DNA of 8,009 bases. It comes from an uncultured Atopobiaceae bacterium. GTDB lineage: Bacteria > Actinomycetota > Coriobacteriia > Coriobacteriales > Atopobiaceae. Shown here piece by piece: positions 1-6,924 of this stretch. The translations under genes were made by a program, and so were the position numbers. The DNA is taken from NCBI GenBank assembly GCA_947303905.1, contig CAMYZR010000047.1, forward strand, positions 1 through 8,009, read 5' to 3'. The notes under the pieces were generated by a model that searched no databases, was not told where the DNA came from, and saw only the letters and a program-made list of their open reading frames with translations. How positions within the stretch are numbered: the stretch's first letter is position 1; the number at the start of each line of letters is the position of its first letter.

Positions 1-55
1 GAGCACCGCTCTCCTAAAGCGGGTGTCGGCGGTTCGAATCCGTCCGGGGGCACCA
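1..55 (+). tRNA. trnR: tRNA-Arg(CCU), 5' end cut off by window edge
   Basis: This is the 3' part of a tRNA that decodes the arginine codon AGG. The anticodon stem pairs 6-10 (CCGCT) with 18-22 (AGCGG) and closes the 7-base loop CTCCTAA, so the anticodon is CCT at 13-15. The T arm pairs 28-32 with 40-44 (one G-U pair) around the loop TTCGAAT. The 3' acceptor strand is 45-51 (CGGGGGC), the discriminator is A52, and CCA is encoded at 53-55. Bases 1-4 (GAGC) fit the 3' strand of the D stem. The 5' acceptor strand and most of the D arm lie outside the window; the 5' strand should read GCCCCCG. The gene converges on the minus-strand operon. tRNA genes are common phage integration sites, but no integrase or attachment repeat is visible here. 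Confidence 0.95.
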
Positions 56-63
56 GATGGTTC

Positions 64-101
64 ACGGGTCAGGTTCTGTATCGAACCTGGCCCGTTTTCT
101 T
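64..101 (+). terminator. Intrinsic terminator of the tRNA-Arg transcript
   Basis: ACGGGTCAGGTTC (64-76) pairs with GAACCTGGCCCGT (83-95), a 13-bp stem with one G-U pair and a 6-base loop, followed by a T-rich tail at 95-101 (TTTTCTT). It starts nine bases after the encoded CCA. Stem, tail and position are those of a rho-independent terminator for the plus-strand tRNA. Confidence 0.88.
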
Positions 102-166
102 GTCGAGAGACGCAGCGCATCTGGCTGACGCTGCGGGCAACGCGTTGTAATCTCAAATTCTAAGGG

Positions 167-204
167 AAGGGCCCGGAGCACTTGTTGGTGCTCCGGGCCC
201 TTTT
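167..204. terminator. Strong hairpin terminator, probably bidirectional, at the end of the pknB operon
   Basis: Bases 167-181 and 188-202 form a perfect 15-bp inverted repeat (AAGGGCCCGGAGCAC and its complement) around the 6-base loop TTGTTG. On the plus strand the stem runs into TTTT (201-204). On the minus strand it starts 22 bases past the pknB stop codon and is followed by TTCCCTT, a poorer U tract. It most likely terminates the fhaA-pknB operon and backs up the tRNA terminator on the other strand. Its efficiency on the minus strand is an inference. Confidence 0.82.
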
Positions 205-224
205 GCATACACGAGAGGTGGATC

Positions 225-2273
225 TTAGGCGTTGGTGTCCGTGGTGGCCTTCTCCTCCTCCGACTCCGTCTTCTCCGCGTCGGTATCGGTGGTGGTGTCG
301 TCGTCGGTCGTCGTGCTCGTATCGTCAGGAGACGGGTTGTCCGGCTGCTGCGCGGGACCACTCGAGACGGTAAGCGAGATGGACTTGTCAGAACCGCCCG
401 CGATGGTGCCGCTGGGGCTCTGGGAGAGAATCGTGCCAGAGACGGAGTCGTCGGTCTGCTCGTTCACGCTCACCGACCAGCCCTGTCCCTCGAGATAGCC
501 CTTTGCATCGCTGATGTTCCAGCCCATGACGTCGGGAACCTCGATGTCAGCCTTGCCGACCGAGATGATGATCCTGATCGTGCTGCCCTTCTCGGCAGTT
601 CCGGTCTTGGACTGCTCCATAACGACATCCTTGTCGTAGGTGTCGCGGTAGTCGTAGTCGACCTCGACGACGAAGCCGGCCTCCTGGAGCGTTGCCTGCG
701 CGGAGTTCGCGTAGTCGCCAACCACGCTCGGAACCTCGACGGACTCCGGGCCCTTGGACAGGTGGTAGGTGACCGTGTCGCCTTCCTTGGCAGAGGCGCC
801 TGCCTCGGGGCTCTGCGTGGCGACCTTGCCCGACTCGATCTCGGAGTCGTAGACGGAGTCGCCGTTCTCGTACTTCAGGCCCACGGCAGCAAGCGCCTGC
901 TGCGCCTCGTTGGGCGTCTTGTTCTTGATGTCGGGCACCTCGACGGTCTCCTTGGGCTCCTCGCCCTTGGAGATGACCAGGTCGATCTTGGCCCCACGCT
1001 CGGCCTTCTTGCCGGCGACGGGGTTCTGGCTGATGACCCTGCCCTCCTCGACGGTGCTCGAGTACTCGCTCGTGACGTCACCGCGCTCGAAGAAGTTGCT
1101 GTCGGCGATGGCCGTCAGGGCGTCCTGCTGGGTGTAGTTGAGCAGGTTGGGCACCTGACGCATGGTGTTCATGTTGCCCATGACCATCGCGACGGCAGTG
1201 ACGACGGCGGCGAGAAGCGCGATAAAGCCAATGACCGTGAGCGTGCGCCTACGACGCGCCCTGCGTGCACGCTCCTCTGCCTGCTGGCGGGCAAGCTCCT
1301 TGGCGGTGGTGGGCTTCTGACGGCCCGTGCGGCCCGGGCGACCCTTGCCACCGGAGCCCGTCGTGTCTGCGGGGGTGATGATGGGCGTGGTCTGCCCGCC
1401 AATCTGGGTGGTGGCGGCAACCGGCATCACGCTGGTGACGGCATTGACGGCCTGAATGCGGCCGGCCATGTAGTCACGCAGCACGTGATAGAGCTCGTCG
1501 GCCGTCTGGAAACGTGCCGCCGGGTCCTTCTGCATGCACTTGAGGATGATGGACTCGAGCGACGGGTCCACGTTGGGGTTGATCTGGCTGGGCGGCTTGG
1601 GCTGCTCGTTGACCTGCTTGAGAGCGACGGTGATGGCATCGTCACCCTCAAAGGGCACCTGACCGGTGGCGGCCTCGTACATCACGATGCCGAGCGAGTA
1701 GATGTCGGTGGTGGGGCCGAGCTCCTTGCCCTGCGTCTGCTCGGGCGAGACGTAGTGAGCCGTGCCAAGCACCGAGTTGTCGGTGGTCAGGTGGCTGTTC
1801 TTGGCACGAGCGATGCCAAAGTCCATCACCTTCACGTTGCCATCGCGCAGCACCATGATGTTCTGGGGCTTGATGTCGCGGTGAATGATCTCGTGACGAT
1901 GTGCCACCGAGAGCGCCTGCGCGATCTGCGAGCCGATCTGGGCCACCTTCTTGCAGTCCAGAGCCCCATGCTTGCGGATGCCGCTCTTGAGGTCGGTGCC
2001 GCGCAGGTACTCCATGACGATATAGTAGGTATCCTCGTCCTTGCCCCAGTCATAGACGCTGACGATGTAAGGGCTGCTCATGGCGGCAGCCGCCTGAGCC
2101 TCCTGCTTGAAACGCGCCGCAAAGGACGGATCGTTGGCATATTGCGGCAGCATGGTCTTGATGGCAACCGTGCGTCCGAGAACCTCGTCGAGGCCCCGGT
2201 ACACGACGGCCATGCCACCCGTGCCGATTCTGTCTTGGACCGTATAGCGTCCGCCAAGAACCTTACCTGCCAT
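225..2273 (-). CDS. pknB: Serine/threonine protein kinase with four PASTA repeats (PknB)
   Basis: This is a 682-residue membrane kinase of the PknB/PrkC family. It phosphorylates cell-division and cell-wall proteins on threonine or serine in response to peptidoglycan fragments or lipid II. Kinase motifs are complete: glycine loop GTGGMAVVY (17-25), VAIK with Lys39, helix-C Glu58, HRDIKPQN (131-138) with catalytic Asp133, DFG (151-153), and the activation loop with TT (163-164), T171 and SPE (176-178). A basic juxtamembrane stretch (about 329-343) precedes one membrane helix (about 344-366). Four PASTA repeats follow at about 373-437, 444-508, 512-573 and 577-638. The last 40 residues are an acidic Thr/Asp/Glu-rich tail. 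The ATG start is chosen because GGGAG lies six bases upstream; an in-frame GTG at 2306 would add 11 residues but has no clear ribosome site. It is the last gene of the operon. In Mycobacterium pknA sits just before pknB; here there is only one kinase. Confidence 0.96.
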   Translation of the reverse strand: MAGKVLGGRYTVQDRIGTGGMAVVYRGLDEVLGRTVAIKTMLPQYANDPSFAARFKQEAQAAAAMSSPYIVSVYDWGKDEDTYYIVMEYLRGTDLKSGIRKHGALDCKKVAQIGSQIAQALSVAHRHEIIHRDIKPQNIMVLRDGNVKVMDFGIARAKNSHLTTDNSVLGTAHYVSPEQTQGKELGPTTDIYSLGIVMYEAATGQVPFEGDDAITVALKQVNEQPKPPSQINPNVDPSLESIILKCMQKDPAARFQTADELYHVLRDYMAGRIQAVNAVTSVMPVAATTQIGGQTTPIITPADTTGSGGKGRPGRTGRQKPTTAKELARQQAEERARRARRRRTLTVIGFIALLAAVVTAVAMVMGNMNTMRQVPNLLNYTQQDALTAIADSNFFERGDVTSEYSSTVEEGRVISQNPVAGKKAERGAKIDLVISKGEEPKETVEVPDIKNKTPNEAQQALAAVGLKYENGDSVYDSEIESGKVATQSPEAGASAKEGDTVTYHLSKGPESVEVPSVVGDYANSAQATLQEAGFVVEVDYDYRDTYDKDVVMEQSKTGTAEKGSTIRIIISVGKADIEVPDVMGWNISDAKGYLEGQGWSVSVNEQTDDSVSGTILSQSPSGTIAGGSDKSISLTVSSGPAQQPDNPSPDDTSTTTDDDTTTDTDAEKTESEEEKATTDTNA

Positions 2274-2355
2274 CACGTACTCCCATCGTTTCCGTGGCCG
2301 TGCCACGGTGTTGCATGCTGCTAATCGGGGTTGCCTCCATGTGCTTCATAGCCAT
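2263..2355 (-). CDS. Possible 30-residue small ORF coupling the RodA-PbpA gene to pknB
   Basis: In the 81-base gap before pknB, an ATG (2353-2355) overlaps the TGA stop of the upstream fusion gene by one base (TGATG). It opens a frame of 30 codons ending in TAA at 2263-2265, inside the start of pknB. The peptide begins [10 protein letters not shown], ends in VRDGR, and matches no family I know. A G run (CTGGGGGGCC) lies a few bases before the ATG and could act as a weak ribosome site. The stop-start overlap and the ending just past the pknB ATG would let ribosomes pass from one gene to the next. A frame this short can occur by chance, so translation is a hypothesis. Nothing suggests a function for the peptide itself. 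Confidence 0.25.
   Translation of the reverse strand: MAMKHMEATPISSMQHRGTATETMGVRDGR
2280..2284 (-). promoter_or_regulatory. Ribosome binding site deciding the pknB start
   Basis: On the minus strand GGGAG is separated by six bases (TACGTG) from the ATG at 2271-2273. This favours that ATG over the in-frame GTG at 2304-2306. Translation from the ATG gives the MAGKVLGGRY start, which directly precedes the kinase fold. Confidence 0.75.
2292..2308. other. Short GC-rich hairpin just upstream of pknB
   Basis: CCGTGG (2292-2297) and CCACGG (2303-2308) form a 6-bp perfect stem with a 5-base loop. It sits in the gap between the fusion gene and pknB, seven bases before the pknB ribosome site on the minus strand. 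No U run follows it, so it is not an intrinsic terminator. It could affect mRNA processing or pknB translation, or be a chance result of the high GC content. Confidence 0.3.
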
Positions 2356-5228
2356 CAGGCCCCCCAGGTCTGGATGTTGAGACAAGTGGCGAGCACCTGT
2401 CCCGCGATGCGGGTTGCCACACCGTTTACCTCGGTGCTCTCGGAGCCCTCGATGCAGATCGAGATGGCCAGCGTGGGCTGGTCGTAAGGCGCGAAGCCCA
2501 CGAACAGCGAGTTGGCCGTGGTTCCGCTCGTCTCTGCGGTACCGGTCTTGCCGGCAACGCGAACACCGTCAATCTGGGCTGCGGTGCCCGTGCCTCCCTC
2601 GACGACTGCCGCCATGGCCTCCTTGACATCGTCGGCTGCCTTGGCCGAGATGGGCTGGCCTATGGCGCGCGGCTGGGCGGTTGACACGGTGGCACCCTCA
2701 GGCGAGAGGATGTGGTCTACGACATAGGGGTTCATGGCGATGCCACCGTTGGCGATTGCGGCGACCATGACCGCGTTCTGCATGACGGTGGTCTGCGGGC
2801 CGGCGGGGCTCGGATGCTCGCCGACGGGCTGGCCGCATGCCGACCAGGCAAGCTCCCACTCCGTCATCTCAGAGGGCTCGGGCATGAGCGACGCAAAGGT
2901 CTTGAAGTCCTGACCGATGCCGTCGGAACCATATCCGAAGGCGCGCGCATAGCTCACGAGCGTGGAGGCGCCGAGCTGGGTGCCCACCTGGCCATACACG
3001 GTGTTGGCAGAGTAGGCGAGGGCGTCCTTGAGGCTGAGGGACTCCCAGGCCTCGTCGTTGATGTTGGTGACGTTGGCATTGCCGATCTTGATGCTGGCGG
3101 GAGCCGGATACTGTGTGTCGAGCTTGGCCGTGCCCGCATCGAGGGCGGCTGCCAGCGAGAGCACCTTAAAGGTGGAGCCTGGTGCATAGCGCGCCGAGAC
3201 CGAACGGTCGAGCAGGGCGCTTCCGCCATCGGTGGACTCGATGAGGGTGGGCACCTCGTCGTTCGAGTACGTGGGCGAGGAGGCCTTGGCAAGCACCGCG
3301 CCCGTCGAGGGGTCAAGCACGACGATGGCGCCGGTGTAGCCCTGGAGCGCCGACTCGCAGGCCATCTGCATCTGCGAGTTGATGGTGAGCACTACCGAGG
3401 AGCCGGGCACCTTGATGCCGGCCATCGAGTAGAGCGCGTTGGTCCAGTTGGAGTAGTCAGCGTGACCGGTGAGGCGCTCGTTCATGGTGAGCTCGATACC
3501 GGTTGCGCCGTACTTGGTGGAGACGTAGCCCACGGTGTGCGATGCGAGCGTGCCCTGCGGATAGGAGCGCACGTACGTGCCGTCCTCCTGCTGCACCGAC
3601 TGTGCGAGGGTCACGCCGTCGTAGGTGATGATGGCGCCGCGCTCAACGTGGGCGCTGCGGGCCATGGTGTGGTTGTTGTTGGGCTTCTGCTGGTACTCCT
3701 CCGCCTGCACCACCTGGATGTAGGTGAGGTTGGTGATGAGCAGGGCAAAGCCAATCGTAAAGGCCGTGACGAGCACCGTGAGGCGCTTGCCCAGGGCGAC
3801 GCGGCCCAGAATGCCCGACTCTGGCGTGAGCATGCCGTAGCGGCCGCGGACGTGGCTGCCGTGCAACACCTGCGACACGCGGATGCCCTCGCCGGGAGCC
3901 GCCGTGGTACTGGGGCCGATCATGGCGGCAGGCGCCATCTCCATGAGGCTCTCGTGGCCCGTGCCCTCGTCGCCGGCACGCAGCAGCAGGCCAACGATGA
4001 TGAAGCTGGCCAGAAGCGAGCTGCCGCCCTGGCTCATGAAGGGCAGTGTGACGCCCGTCAGCGGGAGCAGCTTGGTGACGCCGCCCACGATGAGGAACGC
4101 CTGCACCGTGATGGCGGAGGTCAGGCCGACGGCGGAGAAAGCCGCAACGTCGGACTTGGCGCGCGCTGCGGTGGTCAGGCCGCGGATGGCAAACAGCATG
4201 TAGCCGATGAGAACGGCGGAGGCGCCAAGCAGGCCCATCTCCTCGCCGATGGCGGAGAAGATGAAGTCGGACTCGACGACCGGGATGAGACGCGGCATGC
4301 CCTTGCCGATGCCGGAGCCGACAAGGCCTCCGTCTGCCAGCGAGTAGAGCGACTGGACGAGCTGATAGCCGCCGCCCGACGCGTCCTTGAAGGGGTCGAT
4401 CCACGTCTGCACGCGAATCTGCACGTGCGAGAAGAGCTTGTAGCACAGCACGCCGCCCACGGCGAGCAGTGCCAGCGAGACGATCACGTAGCTGACGCGT
4501 CCCGTGCAGACGTAGAGCATGATCACGAAGAAGGTGAAGAAGAGCAGTGCGCTGCCGAGGTCGCGCTCGAAGACCACGATGAGCAGCGAGATGCCCCACA
4601 TCACGATCATGGGGAAGAGCATGCGGGGGCGCGGGAGCGCAAAGGGCCCTGCCTGCCGCATGGAGGCGGAGAGCATCTCGCGGTTCTCGGCGAGGTAGGA
4701 GGCCAGGAAGAGCGTGATGCAGATCTTGGCGAGCTCGCCCGGCTGGAACGTGAAGGGTCCAAGCTTGAGCCACAGCTTCGAGCCGCCGATCTCGGTGCCG
4801 AACACCATGGGGAGCAGCAGCAAAGCGACGCCGGTGGCGCCAAGCACGTACTTGTAGTCGGCAAGCTCCTCGAGGCTGGGGACAAATGCCAGGGTGGCCA
4901 CGAGTGCACCGACCGAGATAAAGAGCCAGATTACCTGGTTGACGGCCAGGCTCGGCGCAAGACGCGTGACAAAGGCGATGCCAATGCCCGAAAGCAGGAA
5001 CACGACGGGCAGGATGGCCGGGTCTGCGCCGGGCGCCAAGCGACGAATGGCCAGGTGCGCGACGGTGAAGGCCGCAAAAAGCCCCAGCGGCACCGCGAGC
5101 GAGGACAGCGAGAGCTCGACGTGCATGTTGATGACGTACATCGCATAGAGCAGGACGACGGGTAGCGCGGCTACGAGTAGGAGTACGAGCTCCGTATTGC
5201 GGCGGGTGTTTGCTTCGCGCAGTGCCAT
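2355..5228 (-). CDS. rodA-pbpA: Fused SEDS glycosyltransferase (RodA type) and class B penicillin-binding protein (PbpA type)
   Basis: One 957-residue membrane protein joins the two enzymes of cell-wall elongation. Residues 1-420 are a RodA/FtsW polymerase with about 12 membrane helices. Its motifs are FQPGELAKI (161-169), [11 protein letters not shown] (221-231), [15 protein letters not shown] (316-330) with probable catalytic Asp321, and [16 protein letters not shown] (389-404). It would polymerise lipid II into glycan strands. A cytoplasmic linker (about 421-480) leads to another helix (about 484-504). The extracytoplasmic penicillin-binding part follows, with pedestal motif RGAIITYDG (530-538), then STFK (685-688, nucleophile Ser685), SAN (740-742) and KTGTAE (894-899), all needed for transpeptidation. 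There are no PASTA repeats. Each half matches the length of separate mycobacterial RodA and PbpA, whose genes are adjacent in the same operon position. The ATG at 5226-5228 lies one base past the pstP stop with GAGGGAGG eight bases upstream; the frame stays open 112 codons further into pstP, which is not used. No strong ribosome site is seen for a separate PbpA. Confidence 0.94.
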   Translation of the reverse strand: MALREANTRRNTELVLLLVAALPVVLLYAMYVINMHVELSLSSLAVPLGLFAAFTVAHLAIRRLAPGADPAILPVVFLLSGIGIAFVTRLAPSLAVNQVIWLFISVGALVATLAFVPSLEELADYKYVLGATGVALLLLPMVFGTEIGGSKLWLKLGPFTFQPGELAKICITLFLASYLAENREMLSASMRQAGPFALPRPRMLFPMIVMWGISLLIVVFERDLGSALLFFTFFVIMLYVCTGRVSYVIVSLALLAVGGVLCYKLFSHVQIRVQTWIDPFKDASGGGYQLVQSLYSLADGGLVGSGIGKGMPRLIPVVESDFIFSAIGEEMGLLGASAVLIGYMLFAIRGLTTAARAKSDVAAFSAVGLTSAITVQAFLIVGGVTKLLPLTGVTLPFMSQGGSSLLASFIIVGLLLRAGDEGTGHESLMEMAPAAMIGPSTTAAPGEGIRVSQVLHGSHVRGRYGMLTPESGILGRVALGKRLTVLVTAFTIGFALLITNLTYIQVVQAEEYQQKPNNNHTMARSAHVERGAIITYDGVTLAQSVQQEDGTYVRSYPQGTLASHTVGYVSTKYGATGIELTMNERLTGHADYSNWTNALYSMAGIKVPGSSVVLTINSQMQMACESALQGYTGAIVVLDPSTGAVLAKASSPTYSNDEVPTLIESTDGGSALLDRSVSARYAPGSTFKVLSLAAALDAGTAKLDTQYPAPASIKIGNANVTNINDEAWESLSLKDALAYSANTVYGQVGTQLGASTLVSYARAFGYGSDGIGQDFKTFASLMPEPSEMTEWELAWSACGQPVGEHPSPAGPQTTVMQNAVMVAAIANGGIAMNPYVVDHILSPEGATVSTAQPRAIGQPISAKAADDVKEAMAAVVEGGTGTAAQIDGVRVAGKTGTAETSGTTANSLFVGFAPYDQPTLAISICIEGSESTEVNGVATRIAGQVLATCLNIQTWGA

Positions 5229-5229
5229 G

Positions 5230-6513
5230 CTAATCGCCTCCCTCGGTCTTGTTGGTGGGAACGGCAGGGTTGTCCGTGGAGGTCTCCGTGCCGGCCGTGG
5301 ACTTGTCTGCAATCTCCTGAGCGTGCGCCTTGTCGGCGGCAATCTGCTCGCGGTAACTCTCGATGGTCGCCTCGGCCTCCTTCTCGCTGGCCACCACCAC
5401 ACCGTTCTGCAGGTTGGACTGCGTGGCCTCAGGCAGGTCGCTGAGCTGGACGGTGGTGGACTGCGACAGGGCGTAGAGGTCGTGGCCAAGCAGCGATGCG
5501 TTAACGCCGTGATAGATGGCGACGGTGTCGCCGTTGACGCCAACGTACCACGAATGGCTGACAAACAGGCTCGCCGCCACGAAGAGAGCGGCCACGATGC
5601 CCACGATAAGGGCGCCGATGAGGGCGAAGCGGGTCAGGTAGCGCTTGCGATGCTGGTCGATGATGCCGTCGTCGGTGATGTCAACCACCACGACGGTCAC
5701 GTTGTCGCTTCCGCCCTCTTGCAGCGCGGCGGCGACAAGGTTGTCCACGGCGGCCTGGGCCGTCGCGGAGGACACGGCAATGGCCTCGATCTGAGAGTCC
5801 TCGACCATGGACGAGAGGCCGTCCGAGCAGATGACCACACGGTCGCCGGCGAAGACGTCGATTGTGAAGTGATCCGCGTACATGTCGGGGTCGGAGCCCA
5901 GCGCGCGGGTGATGACCGAGCGCGAGGGGTGCACGCGCGCCTCGTCGGCGGTGATCTCGCCGGCATCGACGAGTTCCTCCACGTAGGAGTGGTCGTGCGT
6001 CAGGCGAACGAGGGCGCCGTTATGAAGCAGGTAGACGCGGGAGTCGCCAACGTGGGCAACGGCCATCTTGTTCTGCTCGATGGAGACGGCGGAGGCGGTG
6101 CAGCCCATGCCCATCTTGCCCTTGCCGGTGGCCGCACCCTCCATGACCGCGGTGTTGGCGATCTCTATCGCCGCACCCAGGAGAAGGTCGTCGGCGTGGG
6201 AGGGAGCATGCTCCGCGATGGTAGTGACGGCAATGGCGCTTGCGACCTCGCCCGCGGCGTGTCCGCCCATGCCGTCGCTGACGGCAAAGGTGGGCGCCTG
6301 CGCGAGGAAGGAGTCCTCGTTGTGGCTGCGGACCAGACCGACGTCGGTGCGCGCGGCCCAGCTGAGATTGCTGGTGGCGCCGCTGCGAACCTGAGCCCCC
6401 GCGCCCTCGGTGATCTGCGGATCATCGTGGCCGGGGCTGTTCACGGGGTCTTGTCCGGTGGGCGAGGGCGTGCTCTTGGTACGAGAGAGCCTATGCCAGG
6501 GCAGGCTGCTCAT
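5230..6513 (-). CDS. pstP: Membrane PP2C-family serine/threonine phosphatase (PstP)
   Basis: This 427-residue phosphatase removes phosphate from proteins modified by PknB, and probably from the kinase itself, using two or more metal ions. The PP2C fold spans about 50-280. It shows RSHNEDS (62-68), [11 protein letters not shown] (79-89) with metal ligand Asp80, GDSRVYLL (156-163), CSDGLS (229-234) with metal ligand Asp231, and [11 protein letters not shown] (267-277) with metal ligand Asp270. One membrane helix (about 295-318) is followed by an extracytoplasmic part that begins [15 protein letters not shown] (322-336), as in other actinobacterial PstP proteins, and ends in a low-complexity Thr/Lys-rich tail. 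The start ATG overlaps the fhaB stop (ATGA), which indicates translational coupling. About 48 residues rich in Ser, Pro and Gly precede the fold, more than in mycobacterial PstP. The only alternative start in that stretch is a GTG at codon 24 with no clear ribosome site. Confidence 0.95.
   Translation of the reverse strand: MSSLPWHRLSRTKSTPSPTGQDPVNSPGHDDPQITEGAGAQVRSGATSNLSWAARTDVGLVRSHNEDSFLAQAPTFAVSDGMGGHAAGEVASAIAVTTIAEHAPSHADDLLLGAAIEIANTAVMEGAATGKGKMGMGCTASAVSIEQNKMAVAHVGDSRVYLLHNGALVRLTHDHSYVEELVDAGEITADEARVHPSRSVITRALGSDPDMYADHFTIDVFAGDRVVICSDGLSSMVEDSQIEAIAVSSATAQAAVDNLVAAALQEGGSDNVTVVVVDITDDGIIDQHRKRYLTRFALIGALIVGIVAALFVAASLFVSHSWYVGVNGDTVAIYHGVNASLLGHDLYALSQSTTVQLSDLPEATQSNLQNGVVVASEKEAEATIESYREQIAADKAHAQEIADKSTAGTETSTDNPAVPTNKTEGGD
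5237..5244 (-). promoter_or_regulatory. Ribosome binding site of the rodA-pbpA fusion
   Basis: GAGGGAGG on the minus strand lies inside the last codons of pstP, eight bases before the ATG at 5226-5228. It is the strongest Shine-Dalgarno match in the window. It fixes the start against the longer frame that runs back to 5564 within pstP. Confidence 0.8.
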
Positions 6514-6923
6514 CGGCGGCTCACTCTCATGACGGCATCGCCGACCTGCACCTCATCGCCGTCACGCAGCGTGACGGGCTGTCCGATGGGGTGACCGTTG
6601 ACCAGCGTGCCATTGGTGGAGCCGAGGTCCTCGAGCACCAGCGCGGGGCCCTGCAGCGTAAAGCGGGCGTGCGCTGCCGAGACATACGGCTCGCCAATGA
6701 CGATGTCAGACGACGGGGAGCGGCCAATGACCACGGGCCCGAGGATGTCGACGTGCAGGCCGCGCAGCGTTCGGCTGCCCTTTTCCACGTCAACGGACCA
6801 GATGGCGGCGTCGCGGCGCTGGCCACGAACCAAGCCGATGCCCGTCTTCATCGTCGCGAAGAGGAACACATAGAGGAGGGCCACCAGAAGGATGCGCCCT
6901 GCAAACAGGACGAGATCGACCAT
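6510..6923 (-). CDS. fhaB: Small membrane-anchored FHA-domain protein (FhaB)
   Basis: This 137-residue protein reads phosphothreonine. One N-terminal membrane helix (about 4-25) tethers a cytoplasmic FHA domain (about 62-134). The phosphopeptide-binding residues are present: GRSPSSD (67-73), SAAH (82-85) and GSTNGTLVNG (101-110). In FhaA the second binding-loop motif reads SRKH, so here an alanine replaces the arginine after the serine. Its partners are probably proteins phosphorylated by PknB, and in mycobacteria the equivalent protein belongs to the division and wall-synthesis machinery. CAGGGAG lies seven bases before the ATG. The gene starts one base after the fhaA stop and its TGA overlaps the pstP start by four bases. 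Family and length match mycobacterial FhaB closely; the precise role in this organism is inferred. Confidence 0.94.
   Translation of the reverse strand: MVDLVLFAGRILLVALLYVFLFATMKTGIGLVRGQRRDAAIWSVDVEKGSRTLRGLHVDILGPVVIGRSPSSDIVIGEPYVSAAHARFTLQGPALVLEDLGSTNGTLVNGHPIGQPVTLRDGDEVQVGDAVMRVSRR
6598..6629. repeat. 32-bp near-identical repeat, fhaB copy
   Basis: This copy matches 7010-7041 in fhaA at 31 of 32 bases, the single difference being C6606 against G7018. Both encode the DLGSTNGTLV phosphothreonine-binding loop of the FHA domain with the same codons. The flanking FHA sequence is clearly more divergent. Shared ancestry of the domains plus strong codon bias may explain it; recent gene conversion is the other possibility. 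Confidence 0.7.
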
Positions 6924-6924
6924 G

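Noticed and set aside
111..135. 7-bp inverted repeat CGCAGCG / CGCTGCG with an 11-base loop between the two terminators
   Set aside because: It is short, has a large loop and no U tract or associated gene. Such repeats are expected by chance at this GC content.
1..224. Integrated element or attachment site at the tRNA 3' end
   Set aside because: No integrase, no repeat of the tRNA 3' end and no foreign-looking genes occur in the window.
762..2324. 520-codon open frame on the plus strand opposite pknB
   Set aside because: It is the antisense shadow of pknB in GC-rich sequence. The protein is dominated by Gly, Leu, Val, Asp and His with no recognisable domain, whereas the minus strand encodes a textbook kinase.
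2274..2400. Internal promoter for pknB
   Set aside because: A TATGAA and a TTGTCT can be found on the minus strand, but their spacing of about 29 bases is far too long and neither is a good sigma-70 box.
2712..5165. 817-codon open frame on the plus strand opposite the RodA-PbpA fusion
   Set aside because: It is unusually long but highly charged, Gly/His/Glu/Arg-rich and without domains. High GC content removes antisense stop codons, and the other strand holds all catalytic motifs.
5229..5564. 112-codon N-terminal extension of the fusion gene inside pstP
   Set aside because: The extension is Ser/Pro/Arg/Thr-rich out-of-frame reading of pstP. The ATG at 5228 has a strong ribosome site and begins a normal RodA N-terminus.
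5197..6594. 465-codon open frame on the plus strand opposite pstP
   Set aside because: It is an antisense shadow: biased composition and no family, while pstP on the other strand is complete.
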